DNA of 64,000 bases. Source: Erythrobacter sp. HKB08 (GTDB lineage: Bacteria; Pseudomonadota; Alphaproteobacteria; Sphingomonadales; Sphingomonadaceae). A program made the position numbers and the translations under genes. The notes under the pieces are model-generated. The model ran no database searches. It was given only the letters and a program-made list of their open reading frames with translations, and was not told the origin of the DNA. Shown here piece by piece: positions 1 to 9,906 of this stretch. The number at the start of each line of letters is the position of its first letter. Position 1 is the stretch's first letter. The DNA lies in assembly GCF_004114695.1 (NCBI RefSeq), contig NZ_CP035310.1, forward strand, positions 744,001 through 808,000, given 5' to 3'.

Positions 1-20
1 CGATAGCGGGGGAGTAAAGA

Positions 21-1418
21 ATGCGGGAATGGATGCGCTGGCTGATCGGGTTTTCGCTGCTGCTGGTGGCGGGGCCCGCCTTTGCGATCCTGCCCGCCGC
101 CCCCGAGACGAGCGAGCCGGCCATCGCCGCGCCAGCAACCCCGCTGGAGGAAACGCGCGACCCTGAAGCCGACACACGCATCGAGACGCGCATTCGGGAA
201 ATCTTTGCCGAAGTCCCCTCACTCGCCGCAGTCGAGGTTGAGGTGTCGGAAGGCGTCGTAACACTGACCGGCTCCGCCCCTGACCAGGCGGCGATCGACC
301 GCGCCGAAACCATCGCGAGCCGCTTCGACGTCGCAACGGTCGAGAATTCGATCGAGCGCGATGTATCGGTCGACAGTGGTATCGGCGCGCTTGAATCGCT
401 GAGCGACCGTATCGCCGGATGGGGCAAGCTTGCCCCGCTGGTCGGGGTCGCGCTGCTCGTCGCTATCATCATCGGCGCATTCGGCTACCTGCTAGCAAGC
501 TTCTCCGGCTTCTGGAGGCGCGTGACGCCCAACCCCTTCCTCGCCGAACTGGTAGCAAGCGCGATCCGCTTCGTATTCGTCGTTATGGGTCTCGTCATTG
601 CGCTCGACATGCTCGGGGCGGGGGCATTGCTCGGCGCGGTCCTCGGCGGCGCGGGTGTCATCGGTATCGCACTCGGCTTCGCTATGCGCGACACGATCGA
701 GAATTACGTCGCCTCGCTCATGCTCAGCCTGCGCCAGCCGTTCCGGGCGAACGACCATGTGCTGATCGACGACAAGGAAGGCCGCGTCATCCGGCTGACG
801 AGCCGCGCGACGATCCTCATGACGCTGGACGGCAACCATTTGCGCATTCCCAACAGCCAGGTCTTCAAGGCGGTCATCCTCAATTACACGACCAACCCGC
901 AGCGCCGCTTCGAATTCGAGCTGGGCATCGATGCCGACGACGATCCCAATGCCGCGCGGCACCTGGGGCGCGAAACCCTGAAAGGGCTGGCCTTCGTGCT
1001 CGACGAACCGCCGCCCGAAGCGCGGGTCGAGCAAGTCGGCGACAGCAATATCGTGATCAAGTTCCTCGGCTGGATCGACCAGCGGGAAGCCGACTGGTTC
1101 AAGGCCAAGAGCCGCGCCATCGCCGCGGTCAAGGCAGCGCTGGAAGATGCCGGTTTCGGCCTGCCCGAGCCGATTTACCGCCTGCGCTTCGATGCACGCA
1201 CCACGCCGCTGCCGCTACAGAACGTAGAGCTCCACGCGGCCAGCCCCGCTCCGGCGCCCGCCGTGGCCGAGCCGGAGAAGAAGCCTGCCGTCGTTGCTCC
1301 GGTAAGCGAGGACGTCACCCCGCAAGACGAAATCGCGCAGATGGTCGAGGAAGAGCGCAAGGCGGGCGGCGGCGATCAGGACAAGGACCTGCTCGACCAC
1401 AGCCGGCCTACTGAATGA
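21..1418 (+). CDS. BON-domain mechanosensitive channel (MscS family)
   Basis: Inner-membrane small-conductance channel of the MscS family, expected to gate solute efflux under hypo-osmotic stress. A signal peptide spans residues 1-22 (ending GPAFA). A BON domain (about 45-110, with the VEVSEGVVTLTG strand pattern) sits in the periplasm. Three membrane segments follow at about 137-160, 176-200 and 203-222. The pore helix and beta domain read GAGVIGIALGFAMRD, then RQPFRANDHVLIDD and LRIPNSQVF, the usual MscS signatures. The tail after about residue 395 is Pro/Ala/Glu-rich and probably disordered. The ATG at 21 is preceded by GGGGGAGTAAAG. The N-terminal BON domain is an accessory phospholipid-binding module, not part of the canonical channel. 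Family call is secure; the physiological role is inferred. Confidence 0.9.
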   Translation: MREWMRWLIGFSLLLVAGPAFAILPAAPETSEPAIAAPATPLEETRDPEADTRIETRIREIFAEVPSLAAVEVEVSEGVVTLTGSAPDQAAIDRAETIASRFDVATVENSIERDVSVDSGIGALESLSDRIAGWGKLAPLVGVALLVAIIIGAFGYLLASFSGFWRRVTPNPFLAELVASAIRFVFVVMGLVIALDMLGAGALLGAVLGGAGVIGIALGFAMRDTIENYVASLMLSLRQPFRANDHVLIDDKEGRVIRLTSRATILMTLDGNHLRIPNSQVFKAVILNYTTNPQRRFEFELGIDADDDPNAARHLGRETLKGLAFVLDEPPPEARVEQVGDSNIVIKFLGWIDQREADWFKAKSRAIAAVKAALEDAGFGLPEPIYRLRFDARTTPLPLQNVELHAASPAPAPAVAEPEKKPAVVAPVSEDVTPQDEIAQMVEEERKAGGGDQDKDLLDHSRPTE

Positions 1419-1534
1419 TTTTTGGGCAAGCGCATCCGCGCTTGCATCCTCGGCGCTAATCCCTCCGCTACGCTTCGGGGCACCTGCGGGCGGGCGGTCG
1501 CCCTTGCGGCGGGCCGGAGCCCGCCGAAGTTCGC

Positions 1535-2068
1535 CTACTTATTCTTGTTATACCGCTCGATTGCTTCTTCGACGATCCGGCGGGCCTCTGCGGCGTCGCC
1601 CCAGTTGCCGACGCGGACCCACTTTTCGGCTTCGAGATCCTTGTAGTGGGTGAAGAAGTGCTCGATCTGCTGGAAGATGATCGAGGGCAGGTCCTTCGTC
1701 TCGCCGACGTCGGAGTAATACGGGAAGGTCGTGTCGACCGGCACGCAGATCAGCTTTTCGTCGCCGCCGTGCTCGTCTTCGAGGTTCAGCACGCCGATCG
1801 GGCGGGCGCGCACGACGCAGCCTGCAATGAAGGGCGAGCGCGCGATGACCAGCGCGTCGAGCGGGTCGCCGTCGGGCGACAGCGTGTGCGGCACGAAGCC
1901 GTAGTTCGCCGGATAACGCATCGGCGTGTGCAGGATGCGGTCGACGAACAGCGCGCCGCTTTCCTTGTCGAACTCGTACTTCACCGGCTCGCCCCCGGTC
2001 GGAACCTCGATAACGACGTTCAGGCTCTCGGGCGGATTGTCGCCGGCGGGAATTTTATCGATACGCAT
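1535..2068 (-). CDS. ppa: Inorganic pyrophosphatase, family I
   Basis: Soluble Mg2+-dependent inorganic pyrophosphatase (PPi to 2 Pi), cytosolic, 177 residues, the usual bacterial family I length. The signature DGDPLDALV carries the metal-binding aspartates, and the N-terminal MRIDKIPAG start and the [10 protein letters not shown] strand are typical. The open frame extends 24 codons further upstream, but the ATG at 2068 is preceded by AGGACC and matches the family N-terminus, so the shorter form is chosen. It is transcribed divergently from hisS and has no obvious operon partner. Very secure. Confidence 0.96.
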   Translation of the reverse strand: MRIDKIPAGDNPPESLNVVIEVPTGGEPVKYEFDKESGALFVDRILHTPMRYPANYGFVPHTLSPDGDPLDALVIARSPFIAGCVVRARPIGVLNLEDEHGGDEKLICVPVDTTFPYYSDVGETKDLPSIIFQQIEHFFTHYKDLEAEKWVRVGNWGDAAEARRIVEEAIERYNKNK

Positions 2069-2175
2069 GTGCGGGGTCCTGTGATTTTGTTTGCGGCCCC
2101 TCTCCCGGATTTGCGGGCGCTCTAGCGCGCGTTGCGGCATTGCGGAAGGGGGCAGTTGGCCCTAATCGCGCCGAC

Positions 2176-3522
2176 ATGAGCAAGAATACACCACAGGCCA
2201 TCCGCGGAACGCAGGACATTTTCGGTGTCGACGCGGAAGCCTTCGCCTTCGTCGTCGAAACCTTCGAGCGCGTGCGCAAGCTCTATCGCTTCCGCCGGGT
2301 CGAAATGCCGGTGTTCGAAAAGACCGAGGTATTCGCCCGCTCGATCGGCGAGACGACGGATATCGTGTCGAAGGAAATGTATTCCTTTGAGGACCGCGGC
2401 GGGGAATCGCTCACCCTGCGTCCCGAATTCACGGCCGGTATCGCGCGCGCATTCCTGACCAACGGCTGGCAGCAGCACGCGCCGCTGAAGGTCGCGACGC
2501 ATGGCCCGCTGTTCCGCTACGAGCGCCCGCAGAAGGGCCGCTACCGCCAGTTCCACCAGATCGACGCGGAGATCATCGGCGCGGCCGAACCGCAAGCGGA
2601 TGTCGAACTGCTCGCCATGGCCGACCAGATCATCCGCGAGCTCGGCATCGAGGGCGTGACGCTGCATCTCAACACGCTCGGCGATGCGGACAGCCGCGAG
2701 GCCTGGCGCGCCGCGCTGGTCGAGCATTTCCGCGCGGTGAAGGACGAGCTGTCGGAGGATTCGCAGGAGCGGCTCGAGAAGAATCCGCTGCGCATCCTCG
2801 ACAGCAAGGACCGCCGCGACCGGAAGTTCGTCGCCGATGCACCCAAGATCGACCAGTTCCTGTCGGACGAGGCCAAGGCGTTCTTCGACGCCGTCACCAG
2901 CGGCCTGGATGCAGCGGGAGTCAAATGGACGCGCGCCGAAAGCCTCGTGCGCGGGCTCGACTATTATCGCCACACCGCCTTCGAATTCATTCCCGACGAG
3001 GGCAGCGACGCGGCCGGCAAGCTCGGCAGCCAGAGCACGATTCTGGGCGGCGGGCGCTATGACGGGCTGATGGAAAGCCTCGGCGGCCCGGCGACCCCGG
3101 CGGTCGGCTGGGCTGCGGGGATCGAACGCCTGGCGATGCTGGTGGGCGATATCGCCGAACCCGGGGCTGAGCTTGCCGTCATCCCGCTCGGCGGCGATGC
3201 AGAGGTGCGCGCAACCGAAGTCGCCCAGCACCTTCGCAACGAACAGTTCTCCGTCGAGGTGTTCGCGCGCGGCAATGTGAAAAAGCGCTTCAACCGGGCG
3301 GACCAGTCGGGTGCGAAAGCCGCGATCATCATCGGCGAAGACGAGCTCGCCTCGGGCAAGCTGCAGTTCAAGGATCTCGCGACGGGCGAGCAGGAAGCCG
3401 TCGAAATGGACGATCTGACCGATCGCGCATGGGACCTGCGTCTCGAGGACGATTTCGACGCGATGGACGAGCGCCTCGACAAGCTGGAAGAAGACGTCCG
3501 CTCGCTCGGAGAGCGCGATTGA
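2176..3522 (+). CDS. hisS: Histidine--tRNA ligase
   Basis: Class II aminoacyl-tRNA synthetase that charges tRNA(His), 448 residues. Motif 1 and 2 regions are visible: [13 protein letters not shown], then [16 protein letters not shown]. The HisRS-specific histidine A/B motifs follow ([15 protein letters not shown] and GGGRYDGL). The anticodon-binding domain is at about 330-425 and a short acidic coiled tail ends the protein. The frame opens at 2140, but ATG 2176 ([14 protein letters not shown]) matches the family start. Its TGA overlaps the TTG start of prfA, so hisS, prfA and prmC are probably translated as one coupled operon. Confidence 0.96.
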   Translation: MSKNTPQAIRGTQDIFGVDAEAFAFVVETFERVRKLYRFRRVEMPVFEKTEVFARSIGETTDIVSKEMYSFEDRGGESLTLRPEFTAGIARAFLTNGWQQHAPLKVATHGPLFRYERPQKGRYRQFHQIDAEIIGAAEPQADVELLAMADQIIRELGIEGVTLHLNTLGDADSREAWRAALVEHFRAVKDELSEDSQERLEKNPLRILDSKDRRDRKFVADAPKIDQFLSDEAKAFFDAVTSGLDAAGVKWTRAESLVRGLDYYRHTAFEFIPDEGSDAAGKLGSQSTILGGGRYDGLMESLGGPATPAVGWAAGIERLAMLVGDIAEPGAELAVIPLGGDAEVRATEVAQHLRNEQFSVEVFARGNVKKRFNRADQSGAKAAIIIGEDELASGKLQFKDLATGEQEAVEMDDLTDRAWDLRLEDDFDAMDERLDKLEEDVRSLGERD

Positions 3523-4589
3523 GCGTCGTCCCTCCCGAACGCCTCGACCAGATCGCCAACCGCTTCGCAGAACTCGAAGCGCGCATGGCGAGCGGCACGC
3601 TAGAGGGCGACGCGTTCGTTCAGGCGAGCCGCGATTATGCCGAGCTCGAGCCGGTGGCGAAAGTCGCGGCCGAGGTGAAGGCGATGCGCGCGGAAATCCT
3701 CGAGCTGGAAGACATGCTCGCCGATCCGGAAATGAAAGCGATGGCGGAAGAGGAGCTCTCCGCAATCCGCGACCGCCTGCCCGAGGCGGAGCGCCAGCTC
3801 GCGATCGCCATGCTCCCCAAGGACAGCGCAGACAGCAAGCCCGCCATGCTCGAAATCCGCGCTGGCACTGGCGGGGACGAGGCGGCGCTGTTCGCGGGCG
3901 ATCTCTACCGGATGTACGAACGCTTCGCTGCCGAACAGGGCTGGCGCGTCGAGCCGGTCAGCATGAATGCGAGCGAAGTCGGCGGTTTCAAGGAAATTGT
4001 CGCCAACGTCACCGGGCAGGGCGTGTTCGCCAAGCTCAAGTTCGAAAGCGGCGTCCACCGCGTCCAGCGCGTGCCGGTGACCGAGAGCGGGGGGCGCATC
4101 CATACCTCGGCGGCGACCGTGGCCGTGCTGCCCGAACCCGACGAGGTCGATGTGCAGATCGAGGACAAGGACCTCAAGATCGACATCTACCGCGCGAGCG
4201 GGGCAGGCGGCCAGCACGTCAACACGACCGACAGCGCAGTGCGCATCACCCACCTGCCGAGCGGTATCGTCGTCACCCAGCAGGACGAGCGCAGCCAGCA
4301 CAAGAACCGCGCCAAGGCGATGCAGGTGCTGCGCGCGCGCCTCTACGAAAAGATGCGCGACGAGGCGCAGGGTGCCGAGGCCGAAGCACGCAAGGCGATG
4401 GTCGGCAGCGGCGACCGGTCCGAGCGCATCCGGACCTATAATTTCCCGCAAGGGCGCGTGACCGACCACCGCATCGGGCTGACGCTGCACAAGCTCGACG
4501 AAGTGCTCGCCGGGCCGGGGCTAACCGAACTGGTCGATGCGCTCATCGCCGAAGACGAAGCCAAGCGCCTTGCTGCGCTGAGCGAGTGA
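3519..4589 (+). CDS. prfA: Peptide chain release factor 1
   Basis: RF1 recognises UAA/UAG stop codons and triggers peptidyl-tRNA hydrolysis on the ribosome. The GGQ motif is at residues 230-232 ([16 protein letters not shown]). The tripeptide anticodon region reads [17 protein letters not shown] (P-x-T) marks RF1, where RF2 has SPF. Length is 356 residues with a TTG start at 3519, which overlaps the hisS stop as TTGA. The next in-frame ATG would remove the conserved N-terminal helix, so TTG is preferred. The downstream gene prmC encodes the enzyme that methylates the GGQ glutamine, which supports the operon reading. Confidence 0.95.
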   Translation: MSVVPPERLDQIANRFAELEARMASGTLEGDAFVQASRDYAELEPVAKVAAEVKAMRAEILELEDMLADPEMKAMAEEELSAIRDRLPEAERQLAIAMLPKDSADSKPAMLEIRAGTGGDEAALFAGDLYRMYERFAAEQGWRVEPVSMNASEVGGFKEIVANVTGQGVFAKLKFESGVHRVQRVPVTESGGRIHTSAATVAVLPEPDEVDVQIEDKDLKIDIYRASGAGGQHVNTTDSAVRITHLPSGIVVTQQDERSQHKNRAKAMQVLRARLYEKMRDEAQGAEAEARKAMVGSGDRSERIRTYNFPQGRVTDHRIGLTLHKLDEVLAGPGLTELVDALIAEDEAKRLAALSE

Positions 4590-5419
4590 CGCCGGTGGCG
4601 GATGTCGCTGCAGCCATGCGCGAAGCGACGCAGCAGCTGTCCGCCGTGTCGGACACTGCAAGGCTCGATGCCGAACTGTTGATGGCCGAAGCACTCGGGG
4701 TCTCACGCTCCGACCTGTTGCTGCGACACCAGAAGACCGAAGTCCCGGCGCGGTTCGCCGAATTCCTCGCCCGCCGCATGCGCCACGAACCGGTCGCCTA
4801 TATCCTCGGGCGGCAGGAGTTCTTCGGACGCGAATTCCTGGTCACCGACGACGTGCTGATCCCGCGCAGCGATAGCGAGACCGTGGTCGAAGCGGCGCTC
4901 GAGGCCGCGCCCGGCTTCGGGCGAGCGCTCGATTGCGGCGTAGGTTCGGGCGCGCTGCTGCTCACCCTGCTGGCCGAGCGGGAGGGCAGCGAGGGTGTGG
5001 GCATCGACCGTTCGCTCGGCGCGCTATCGGTCGCAGCCGCCAATGCCGCGCGGCTCGATCTTGCCGAGCGCTGTCACATGCTGAAGCGCGACTGGCACGA
5101 GGAGGGATGGCGCGAAGGCCTCGGCACATTCGACCTCGTCATCGCGAATCCGCCCTATGTGGAAGACGATGCCGAACTGGCGCACTCGGTTCGCGGATTC
5201 GAGCCCGCCGGCGCGCTGTTTTCCGGTCCGGAGGGGCTCGACGACTACCGGGCGCTCGTGCCGCAATTGCGCTCGCTGCTCAGCGAATCGGGGATAGTCG
5301 TGCTCGAAATCGGTGCATCCCAAGGCGAATCGGTCGCTGGAATCGCTCGCGAATCCGGCTTTACGGCGGAGTTGCGCCGTGATCTCGCCGGACGGGCCCG
5401 GGCGCTGATTCTGCGATAA
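4586..5419 (+). CDS. prmC: Release factor glutamine methyltransferase
   Basis: SAM-dependent N5-glutamine methyltransferase acting on the GGQ motif of RF1/RF2. The N-terminal helical domain (1-75) is followed by a Rossmann methyltransferase fold with [15 protein letters not shown] as the SAM loop and the catalytic ANPPY motif at about 189-193, followed by the [16 protein letters not shown] segment typical of PrmC/HemK. The GTG start overlaps the prfA TGA as GTGA. Length 277 residues is normal. The last gene of the hisS-prfA-prmC unit. Confidence 0.95.
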   Translation: MTPVADVAAAMREATQQLSAVSDTARLDAELLMAEALGVSRSDLLLRHQKTEVPARFAEFLARRMRHEPVAYILGRQEFFGREFLVTDDVLIPRSDSETVVEAALEAAPGFGRALDCGVGSGALLLTLLAEREGSEGVGIDRSLGALSVAAANAARLDLAERCHMLKRDWHEEGWREGLGTFDLVIANPPYVEDDAELAHSVRGFEPAGALFSGPEGLDDYRALVPQLRSLLSESGIVVLEIGASQGESVAGIARESGFTAELRRDLAGRARALILR

Positions 5420-5680
5420 AGGCTTGGCAAACGCCCCGGCAGGCTCTACCTGTTTGTCAAGGCCAGCGGTTTACGGCGTGCCGGATCTCCCGACAGCGTT
5501 GTTTCCCGCCGGGTCTTAAGCTCCAACATTTGCATATGCGTCCGGGCCGGTGGGGCCTCGCGATACGGTTAGCAGATGGGGCACCGTGACCGGTAATACG
5601 CCCGGCACGGCGAGGGGTCATGCGACAGGGCTGCCAGTTAGCGAAAGCGCCCGTGTCCCAAAGGTAAGGAAGAGTATTCC

Positions 5681-6337
5681 TTGAACAACAATCGCAATAA
5701 TCGCCGCCGTGGTCGCGGGAATCGCAACCAGGGCGGAGGCAACCAGGCCAACCGGATCGACAGCCGTGCGCGCGGTAATGCGCCCCAGCTGCTCGACAAG
5801 TACAAGAAGCTTGCCCAGGACGCGCAGCACAATGGCGACCGCGTGCAGGCCGAGTATTACCTGCAGTTTGCCGATCACTATTTCCGCGTAATCGCCGACA
5901 ACAAGGCCCGCCAGGACGAAGCGCGCTCCAAGCGTGACGACGGCCGCGGCCAGTCGCAGGACGATGACGACGACAACGACGGCGACGATCGCCGCAGCGG
6001 CAAGGAGCGCGGCGAGAAGAAGGGCAAGGGCCGTTCGCGCCGCGACGATCGCGAAGCTCCCAAGCCCAAGCGCGGTGCGGAAGGCGACGATAGCGACGGT
6101 TCGGACAACCCCTTTGCAGCCGGCTCCGACGACGACGAAGCGCCCAAGAAGCGCCGCGCCCGCAAGCCGCGCGAGGCACAGGGTAATTCGGATGACAATT
6201 CCGACGATGGCGAAATCGACGCTTCGGTCCTGCCGCCGTCGATCTCGGATGCTGCCGATGAAAAGCCCAAGCGCCGCGCTTCGCCGCGCCGCCCCAAGCC
6301 GAGCGGTGACGGGGAAGCGGTCGAAGCGGTCGGCTGA
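5681..6337 (+). CDS. DUF4167 domain protein
   Basis: Function unknown. The first 75 residues are the conserved DUF4167 part: an Asn/Arg/Gly-rich start, then RARGNAPQLLDKYKKLAQDAQHNGDRVQAEYYLQFADHYFRV written here only as a landmark of two helices with a Tyr-rich face at about 27-70. The rest (75-218) is strongly charged, with alternating Asp and Lys/Arg blocks, and is probably disordered; it resembles RNA-binding or ribosome-associated tails, but that is inference. The TTG start at 5681 follows AAGGTAAGGAAG. Families of this type lie after prmC in many alphaproteobacteria. The 261 bp before it (5420-5680) hold no gene and nothing I recognise. Confidence 0.8.
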   Translation: MNNNRNNRRRGRGNRNQGGGNQANRIDSRARGNAPQLLDKYKKLAQDAQHNGDRVQAEYYLQFADHYFRVIADNKARQDEARSKRDDGRGQSQDDDDDNDGDDRRSGKERGEKKGKGRSRRDDREAPKPKRGAEGDDSDGSDNPFAAGSDDDEAPKKRRARKPREAQGNSDDNSDDGEIDASVLPPSISDAADEKPKRRASPRRPKPSGDGEAVEAVG

Positions 6338-6383
6338 TCAATCGTCTTGACCCGGTAATGCTGGCTCGAAAAAGGGCTCGGAT

Positions 6384-7961
6384 ATGAACGGGTTGGCAAA
6401 AATCTTAGACTGGCTGGCAGCACACCCGCGTCTCGCGGCGATGCTGTTCGGCCTCATCGCGGCCTGCGGTTTCCCGCCGCTCCATGTCTGGCCGCTGACG
6501 TTGCTCGGTGTGGCTGGCCTCGGCTGGCTTGCATGGCGCAGTGAGAGCGCGCGCCGCACATTCGGCCTCGGCTGGCTGTTCGGCGTCGTGCATTTCACCT
6601 TCGCCAACAACTGGATCGCGACCGCCTTCACTTACCAAAGCGAAATGCCTGCCGCGCTCGGCTGGCTCGCGGTGCCGCTGCTCTCGCTCTACCTCGCGGT
6701 CTATCCCGCGCTGGCGGTCCTCGCCGCATGGCTGATTGCAGGGCGCTCGCGCAAATTCGGCGCCTTCGCGCTTGCCTTTGCAGGCGCATGGGTAGTGACC
6801 GAGTGGCTCCGCAGCTGGGTTTTCACCGGCTACGCCTGGGACCCGCTCAGCCTCGCACTACTGGGACCGTTCGACCGCCCCGGAATCGCAGCGGCCCTCC
6901 CATGGTTCGGCACCTATGCGCTGTCGGGTTTCCTCGTGCTTGTATCGGGCGGCATCGCGCTTGCCATCATGCGCCGCCGGTTCGTCGCCGTGGCGACCGC
7001 GTTCGCGGCGCTCGCGATCGGCATGTATCTGCCCGCGGGCGAGCGAGAGGAAGGCACGCTCGCGTTCACTCTTATCCAGCCCGATACGCGGCAGGACGAG
7101 CTGAACGACCCGACGAAGTTCGAAGAGCAATTCGCCCGCACGGCTATGCTTTCGCGCAAGCAGCGCGATGTCGAGCGCAGGCTGGTCCTGTGGCCCGAAT
7201 CCGGCGTTCCCGACTATCTCGAAGACGGTTATCCCACGCGTTACTACGTCCGCATGACCGCCAATGCCGACCCGAAATTCGCGCGCGAGCGGATCGGGCG
7301 TGTCATCGGCGAGGATGCGGTCGTGCTGACGGGCGCGGTCGATCTCGAAATCGAGGATGACCGGGCGGTCGGTGCGCGCAACGCGGTCACCGCGATCAAC
7401 TCGGCGGGCGAGATCGTCGGCAGCTACGACAAGGCGCACCTCGTGCCCTATGGCGAATACCTCGCCCTTCGCTGGCTGCTCGAACCGCTCGGCGCCTCGC
7501 GCCTGGTAGCCGGCACGATCGACTTCTGGCCCGGGCCGGGCCCCGACACGATCGAGCTCGGCGAGTGGGGCAAGGCGGGCGTGCAGATCTGCTACGAAAT
7601 CGTCTTTTCGGGCCAGGTCGTGAATGCCGCGAACCGCCCCGACTACATCTTCAACCCCTCCAACGACGGCTGGTTCGGCGCCTTCGGCCCGCCGCAGCAC
7701 CTCGCGCAGGCGCGCATGCGGGCGATCGAGGAAGGGCTGCCGGTCCTGCGCTCTACCACCACCGGGATCAGCGCGGTCATCGATGCCGACGGGGTGGTGC
7801 GCAGCTATATCGGCATGCACAAGGCAGCGCGGATCGACGGCTATGTCCCGCCTGCCAAACCGCCGACGCTGTTCAGCCGGCTGGGCAACTGGCTGGCAAT
7901 GGGATGGGCTGCGCTGCTAATTCTCGCATCGCTTGTTGCCACGCGACGGGGAGCGCGTTAG
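6384..7961 (+). CDS. lnt: Apolipoprotein N-acyltransferase
   Basis: Inner-membrane enzyme that adds the third acyl chain to the N-terminal cysteine of lipoproteins, the last maturation step before Lol sorting. About six membrane helices occupy residues 1-215, followed by a periplasmic nitrilase-fold domain. The catalytic triad is visible as E272 ([10 protein letters not shown]), K350 ([14 protein letters not shown]) and C403 ([10 protein letters not shown]), and a last TM helix lies near 498-518. Length 525 is normal. At least five lipoproteins encoded in this window would be substrates. It ends 40 bp before metK, with a palindrome between the two. Confidence 0.95.
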   Translation: MNGLAKILDWLAAHPRLAAMLFGLIAACGFPPLHVWPLTLLGVAGLGWLAWRSESARRTFGLGWLFGVVHFTFANNWIATAFTYQSEMPAALGWLAVPLLSLYLAVYPALAVLAAWLIAGRSRKFGAFALAFAGAWVVTEWLRSWVFTGYAWDPLSLALLGPFDRPGIAAALPWFGTYALSGFLVLVSGGIALAIMRRRFVAVATAFAALAIGMYLPAGEREEGTLAFTLIQPDTRQDELNDPTKFEEQFARTAMLSRKQRDVERRLVLWPESGVPDYLEDGYPTRYYVRMTANADPKFARERIGRVIGEDAVVLTGAVDLEIEDDRAVGARNAVTAINSAGEIVGSYDKAHLVPYGEYLALRWLLEPLGASRLVAGTIDFWPGPGPDTIELGEWGKAGVQICYEIVFSGQVVNAANRPDYIFNPSNDGWFGAFGPPQHLAQARMRAIEEGLPVLRSTTTGISAVIDADGVVRSYIGMHKAARIDGYVPPAKPPTLFSRLGNWLAMGWAALLILASLVATRRGAR

Positions 7962-7973
7962 ACCTCGCAGCGG

Positions 7974-7993
7974 ACATAAAGATTTCTTTATAT
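7974..7993. promoter_or_regulatory. Palindrome upstream of metK (candidate SAH/methionine-cycle operator)
   Basis: An exact inverted repeat ATAAAG-ATTT-CTTTAT occupies 7976-7991 in the 40-bp gap between lnt and metK, inside ACATAAAGATTTCTTTATAT. It is the only AT-rich stretch of the neighbourhood and ends 8 bp before the metK start. From memory, it resembles the AT-rich palindromes of ArsR-family SAH-responsive repressors (SahR type) of the methionine cycle in proteobacteria. A small RNA hairpin near the ribosome binding site is the alternative reading. Confidence 0.5.
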
Positions 7994-8001
7994 GGGGTCC
8001 C

Positions 8002-9213
8002 ATGCGCAGCGAATTCCTGTTCACTTCCGAGAGTGTTTCCGAAGGCCATCCGGACAAGGTTTCGGACCAGATTTCCGACGCCATCGTCGACCTGTTCCTG
8101 GCGAAAGACCCCGAGGCGCGCGTTGCCTGTGAAACGCTGACGACGACCCAGCGCGTGGTGCTCGCCGGTGAAATTCGCGGGCAGGGCATCATGGATACCG
8201 ACGGTAACTGGGCTCCGGGCGTCGAGCAGGAAATCGAGGATACCGTGCGCAATATCGTGCGCGAGATCGGTTACGAACAGGGCGGTTTCCACTGGAAGAC
8301 GCTGGTCTTCGAAAACCACCTCCACGGCCAGAGCGCGCATATCGCCAAGGGCGTCGATGCGAGCGGCAACAAGGACGAAGGCGCGGGCGACCAGGGCATC
8401 ATGTTCGGCTTCGCCTGCGATGAAACGCCTGACCTGATGCCGGCGCCGATCGACTACAGCCACAAGATCCTCGCCCAGTTGGCGCAGGACCGCAAGAACG
8501 GCACCGCGCCCTTCCTCGAGCCGGACAGCAAGAGCCAGGTCACGCTGCGTTACAAGGATGGCAAGCCGGTCGCCTGCACGGCCGTCGTCGTCTCGACCCA
8601 GCATGCGCCGGGCTATGACGAGGGCGAGAAGGAAGCCGAGCTCCACGCCTATGTGAAGGGCGTCGTCGGCAATATCCTGCCCGACGGTTTCATTTCCGAT
8701 GCGACCAAGTGGCACATCAACCCGACCGGCAGCTTCGAAATCGGCGGCCCCGATGGCGATGCGGGCCTCACGGGGCGCAAGATCATCGTCGACACCTATG
8801 GCGGCGCTGCGCCGCATGGCGGCGGTGCATTCAGCGGCAAGGACCCGACCAAGGTCGATCGCTCGGCTGCCTACATCACGCGCTATCTCGCCAAGAACAT
8901 CGTCGCTGCCGGCCTCGCCAAGCGCTGCACGATCCAGCTGAGCTATGCCATCGGCGTGTCGCAGCCGCTGTCGCTCTATGTCGACACGCACGGTACCGGC
9001 ACGGTCGACGATGCGAAGCTCGAAGAGGCGATCTCGTCGATCGAGAAGCTCGGCGGCCTGACCCCGCGCGCGATCCGCACGCACCTGGGGCTCAACAAGC
9101 CGATCTACCGCCAGAGCGCCGCCTATGGCCACTTCGGCCGCACGCCGGAAGGCGATGCCTTCCCGTGGGAGCGCACCGACCTTGTCGACGACCTGAGGGC
9201 CGCACTCGGCTGA
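8002..9213 (+). CDS. metK: S-adenosylmethionine synthase
   Basis: Makes S-adenosylmethionine from methionine and ATP. The signature hexapeptide region is [12 protein letters not shown] and the P-loop-like [16 protein letters not shown] is intact; the N-terminus [19 protein letters not shown] is the family consensus. Length is 403 residues. The frame continues 23 codons upstream, but ATG 8002 is the family start and lies directly after GGGGTCCC. It faces the GbsR-like gene tail to tail with a 3-bp gap, so a shared terminator is unlikely to fit between them. Confidence 0.97.
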   Translation: MRSEFLFTSESVSEGHPDKVSDQISDAIVDLFLAKDPEARVACETLTTTQRVVLAGEIRGQGIMDTDGNWAPGVEQEIEDTVRNIVREIGYEQGGFHWKTLVFENHLHGQSAHIAKGVDASGNKDEGAGDQGIMFGFACDETPDLMPAPIDYSHKILAQLAQDRKNGTAPFLEPDSKSQVTLRYKDGKPVACTAVVVSTQHAPGYDEGEKEAELHAYVKGVVGNILPDGFISDATKWHINPTGSFEIGGPDGDAGLTGRKIIVDTYGGAAPHGGGAFSGKDPTKVDRSAAYITRYLAKNIVAAGLAKRCTIQLSYAIGVSQPLSLYVDTHGTGTVDDAKLEEAISSIEKLGGLTPRAIRTHLGLNKPIYRQSAAYGHFGRTPEGDAFPWERTDLVDDLRAALG

Positions 9214-9216
9214 GGA

Positions 9217-9759
9217 TCAGTCCTTCGACTTGCCGGGAATGAAGCGCGCGACCTTCGCGCCGAGCTTCATCAGCGTGACCAGTGTCGATTTCGGCAGGCC
9301 GCGTACGTCCTCGTACCAATGCGATAGCGTGCCGATGAATTCGTGCATCCGGCCAATCCGCTCGCGGATATGGACCGGCACGTCCTGCTTCGCTTCCAGC
9401 TCTTGGGTCAGGCGGCGCAATGTCTCGATCGTCGGGTCGATCTCGCGCCGCTTTCGCTCCGAAACGATGCGGGTGAGCATCTCCCACAGATCGGTCTCGG
9501 CAGTGAAATGGTCGCGCCGGTCGCCTTCGATATGCGTGCGCCGCACGATCCCGTAGCCCTGCAGCTCTTTCACCCCGTTGGACACGTTGGAACGGGCGAG
9601 ACCGAGCGTCTCGCAGATTTCCTCGGCATTGAGCGGGCGGTCGGAGAGGTACAGCAGCGCATGGATTTGCGCGACCGAGCGATTGACACCCCACTGCGTC
9701 CCCATCTCCCCCCAATGGAGGATGAATGCGCGCGCTTCGGGAATGTCGAACGGGTTCAT
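9217..9759 (-). CDS. GbsR/MarR-type transcriptional regulator
   Basis: Winged-helix DNA-binding protein of the GbsR group (COG1510-like). The first 90 residues carry the HTH: HALLYLSDRPLNAEEICETL and then GLARSNVSNGVKELQGYGIV, with the wing IEGDRRDHFTAE. The rest is helical and would make the dimer interface. GbsR members respond to choline or control compatible-solute and membrane genes, but the target here is unknown. I chose ATG 9759 (MNPFDIPEARAF). A TTG at 9780 would add seven residues, but those bases (TTGACA) look more like leader DNA. A promoter candidate lies just upstream at 9785-9812. Confidence 0.8.
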   Translation of the reverse strand: MNPFDIPEARAFILHWGEMGTQWGVNRSVAQIHALLYLSDRPLNAEEICETLGLARSNVSNGVKELQGYGIVRRTHIEGDRRDHFTAETDLWEMLTRIVSERKRREIDPTIETLRRLTQELEAKQDVPVHIRERIGRMHEFIGTLSHWYEDVRGLPKSTLVTLMKLGAKVARFIPGKSKD

Positions 9760-9784
9760 CGTGTCACCGATTTCTGTCAAAAGA

Positions 9785-9812
9785 GAAATAGTCTATCGGT
9801 GCGGGGTGTCAA
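9785..9812 (-). promoter_or_regulatory. Promoter candidate for the GbsR-like gene
   Basis: On the minus strand TTGACA (9812-9807) is followed after 16 bp by TATTTC (9790-9785). The -35 box is a perfect sigma-70 match, the -10 box is weak. It lies about 25-30 bp upstream of the chosen ATG at 9759, so the leader would be short. Confidence 0.45.
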
Positions 9813-9906
9813 CCAATCGGCATGACTGCAGCTGTGCGGCCACGCTTCAGCTAGGAGCGAGCAAACCCATCTGTATACCGGCCAGTCGCGCTAGCTGCGC
9901 GCAGCT

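Noticed and set aside
1426-1445. GCAAGCG-n6-CGCTTGC hairpin after the first mscS as a terminator
   Set aside because: No T-run follows the stem on either strand in the right place.
2122-3765. Minus-strand 547-codon frame opposite hisS and prfA
   Set aside because: It runs antisense to two well-defined genes and has the Arg/Ala-rich composition typical of shadow frames in high-GC DNA.
5457-6341. 294-codon minus-strand frame opposite the DUF4167 gene
   Set aside because: It is antisense to a gene with a good ribosome binding site and shows no family features.
7962-8001. SAM riboswitch before metK
   Set aside because: The gap is only 40 bp and contains a single hairpin-forming palindrome; no SAM-II, SAM/SAH or SAM-V core pattern was recognised.
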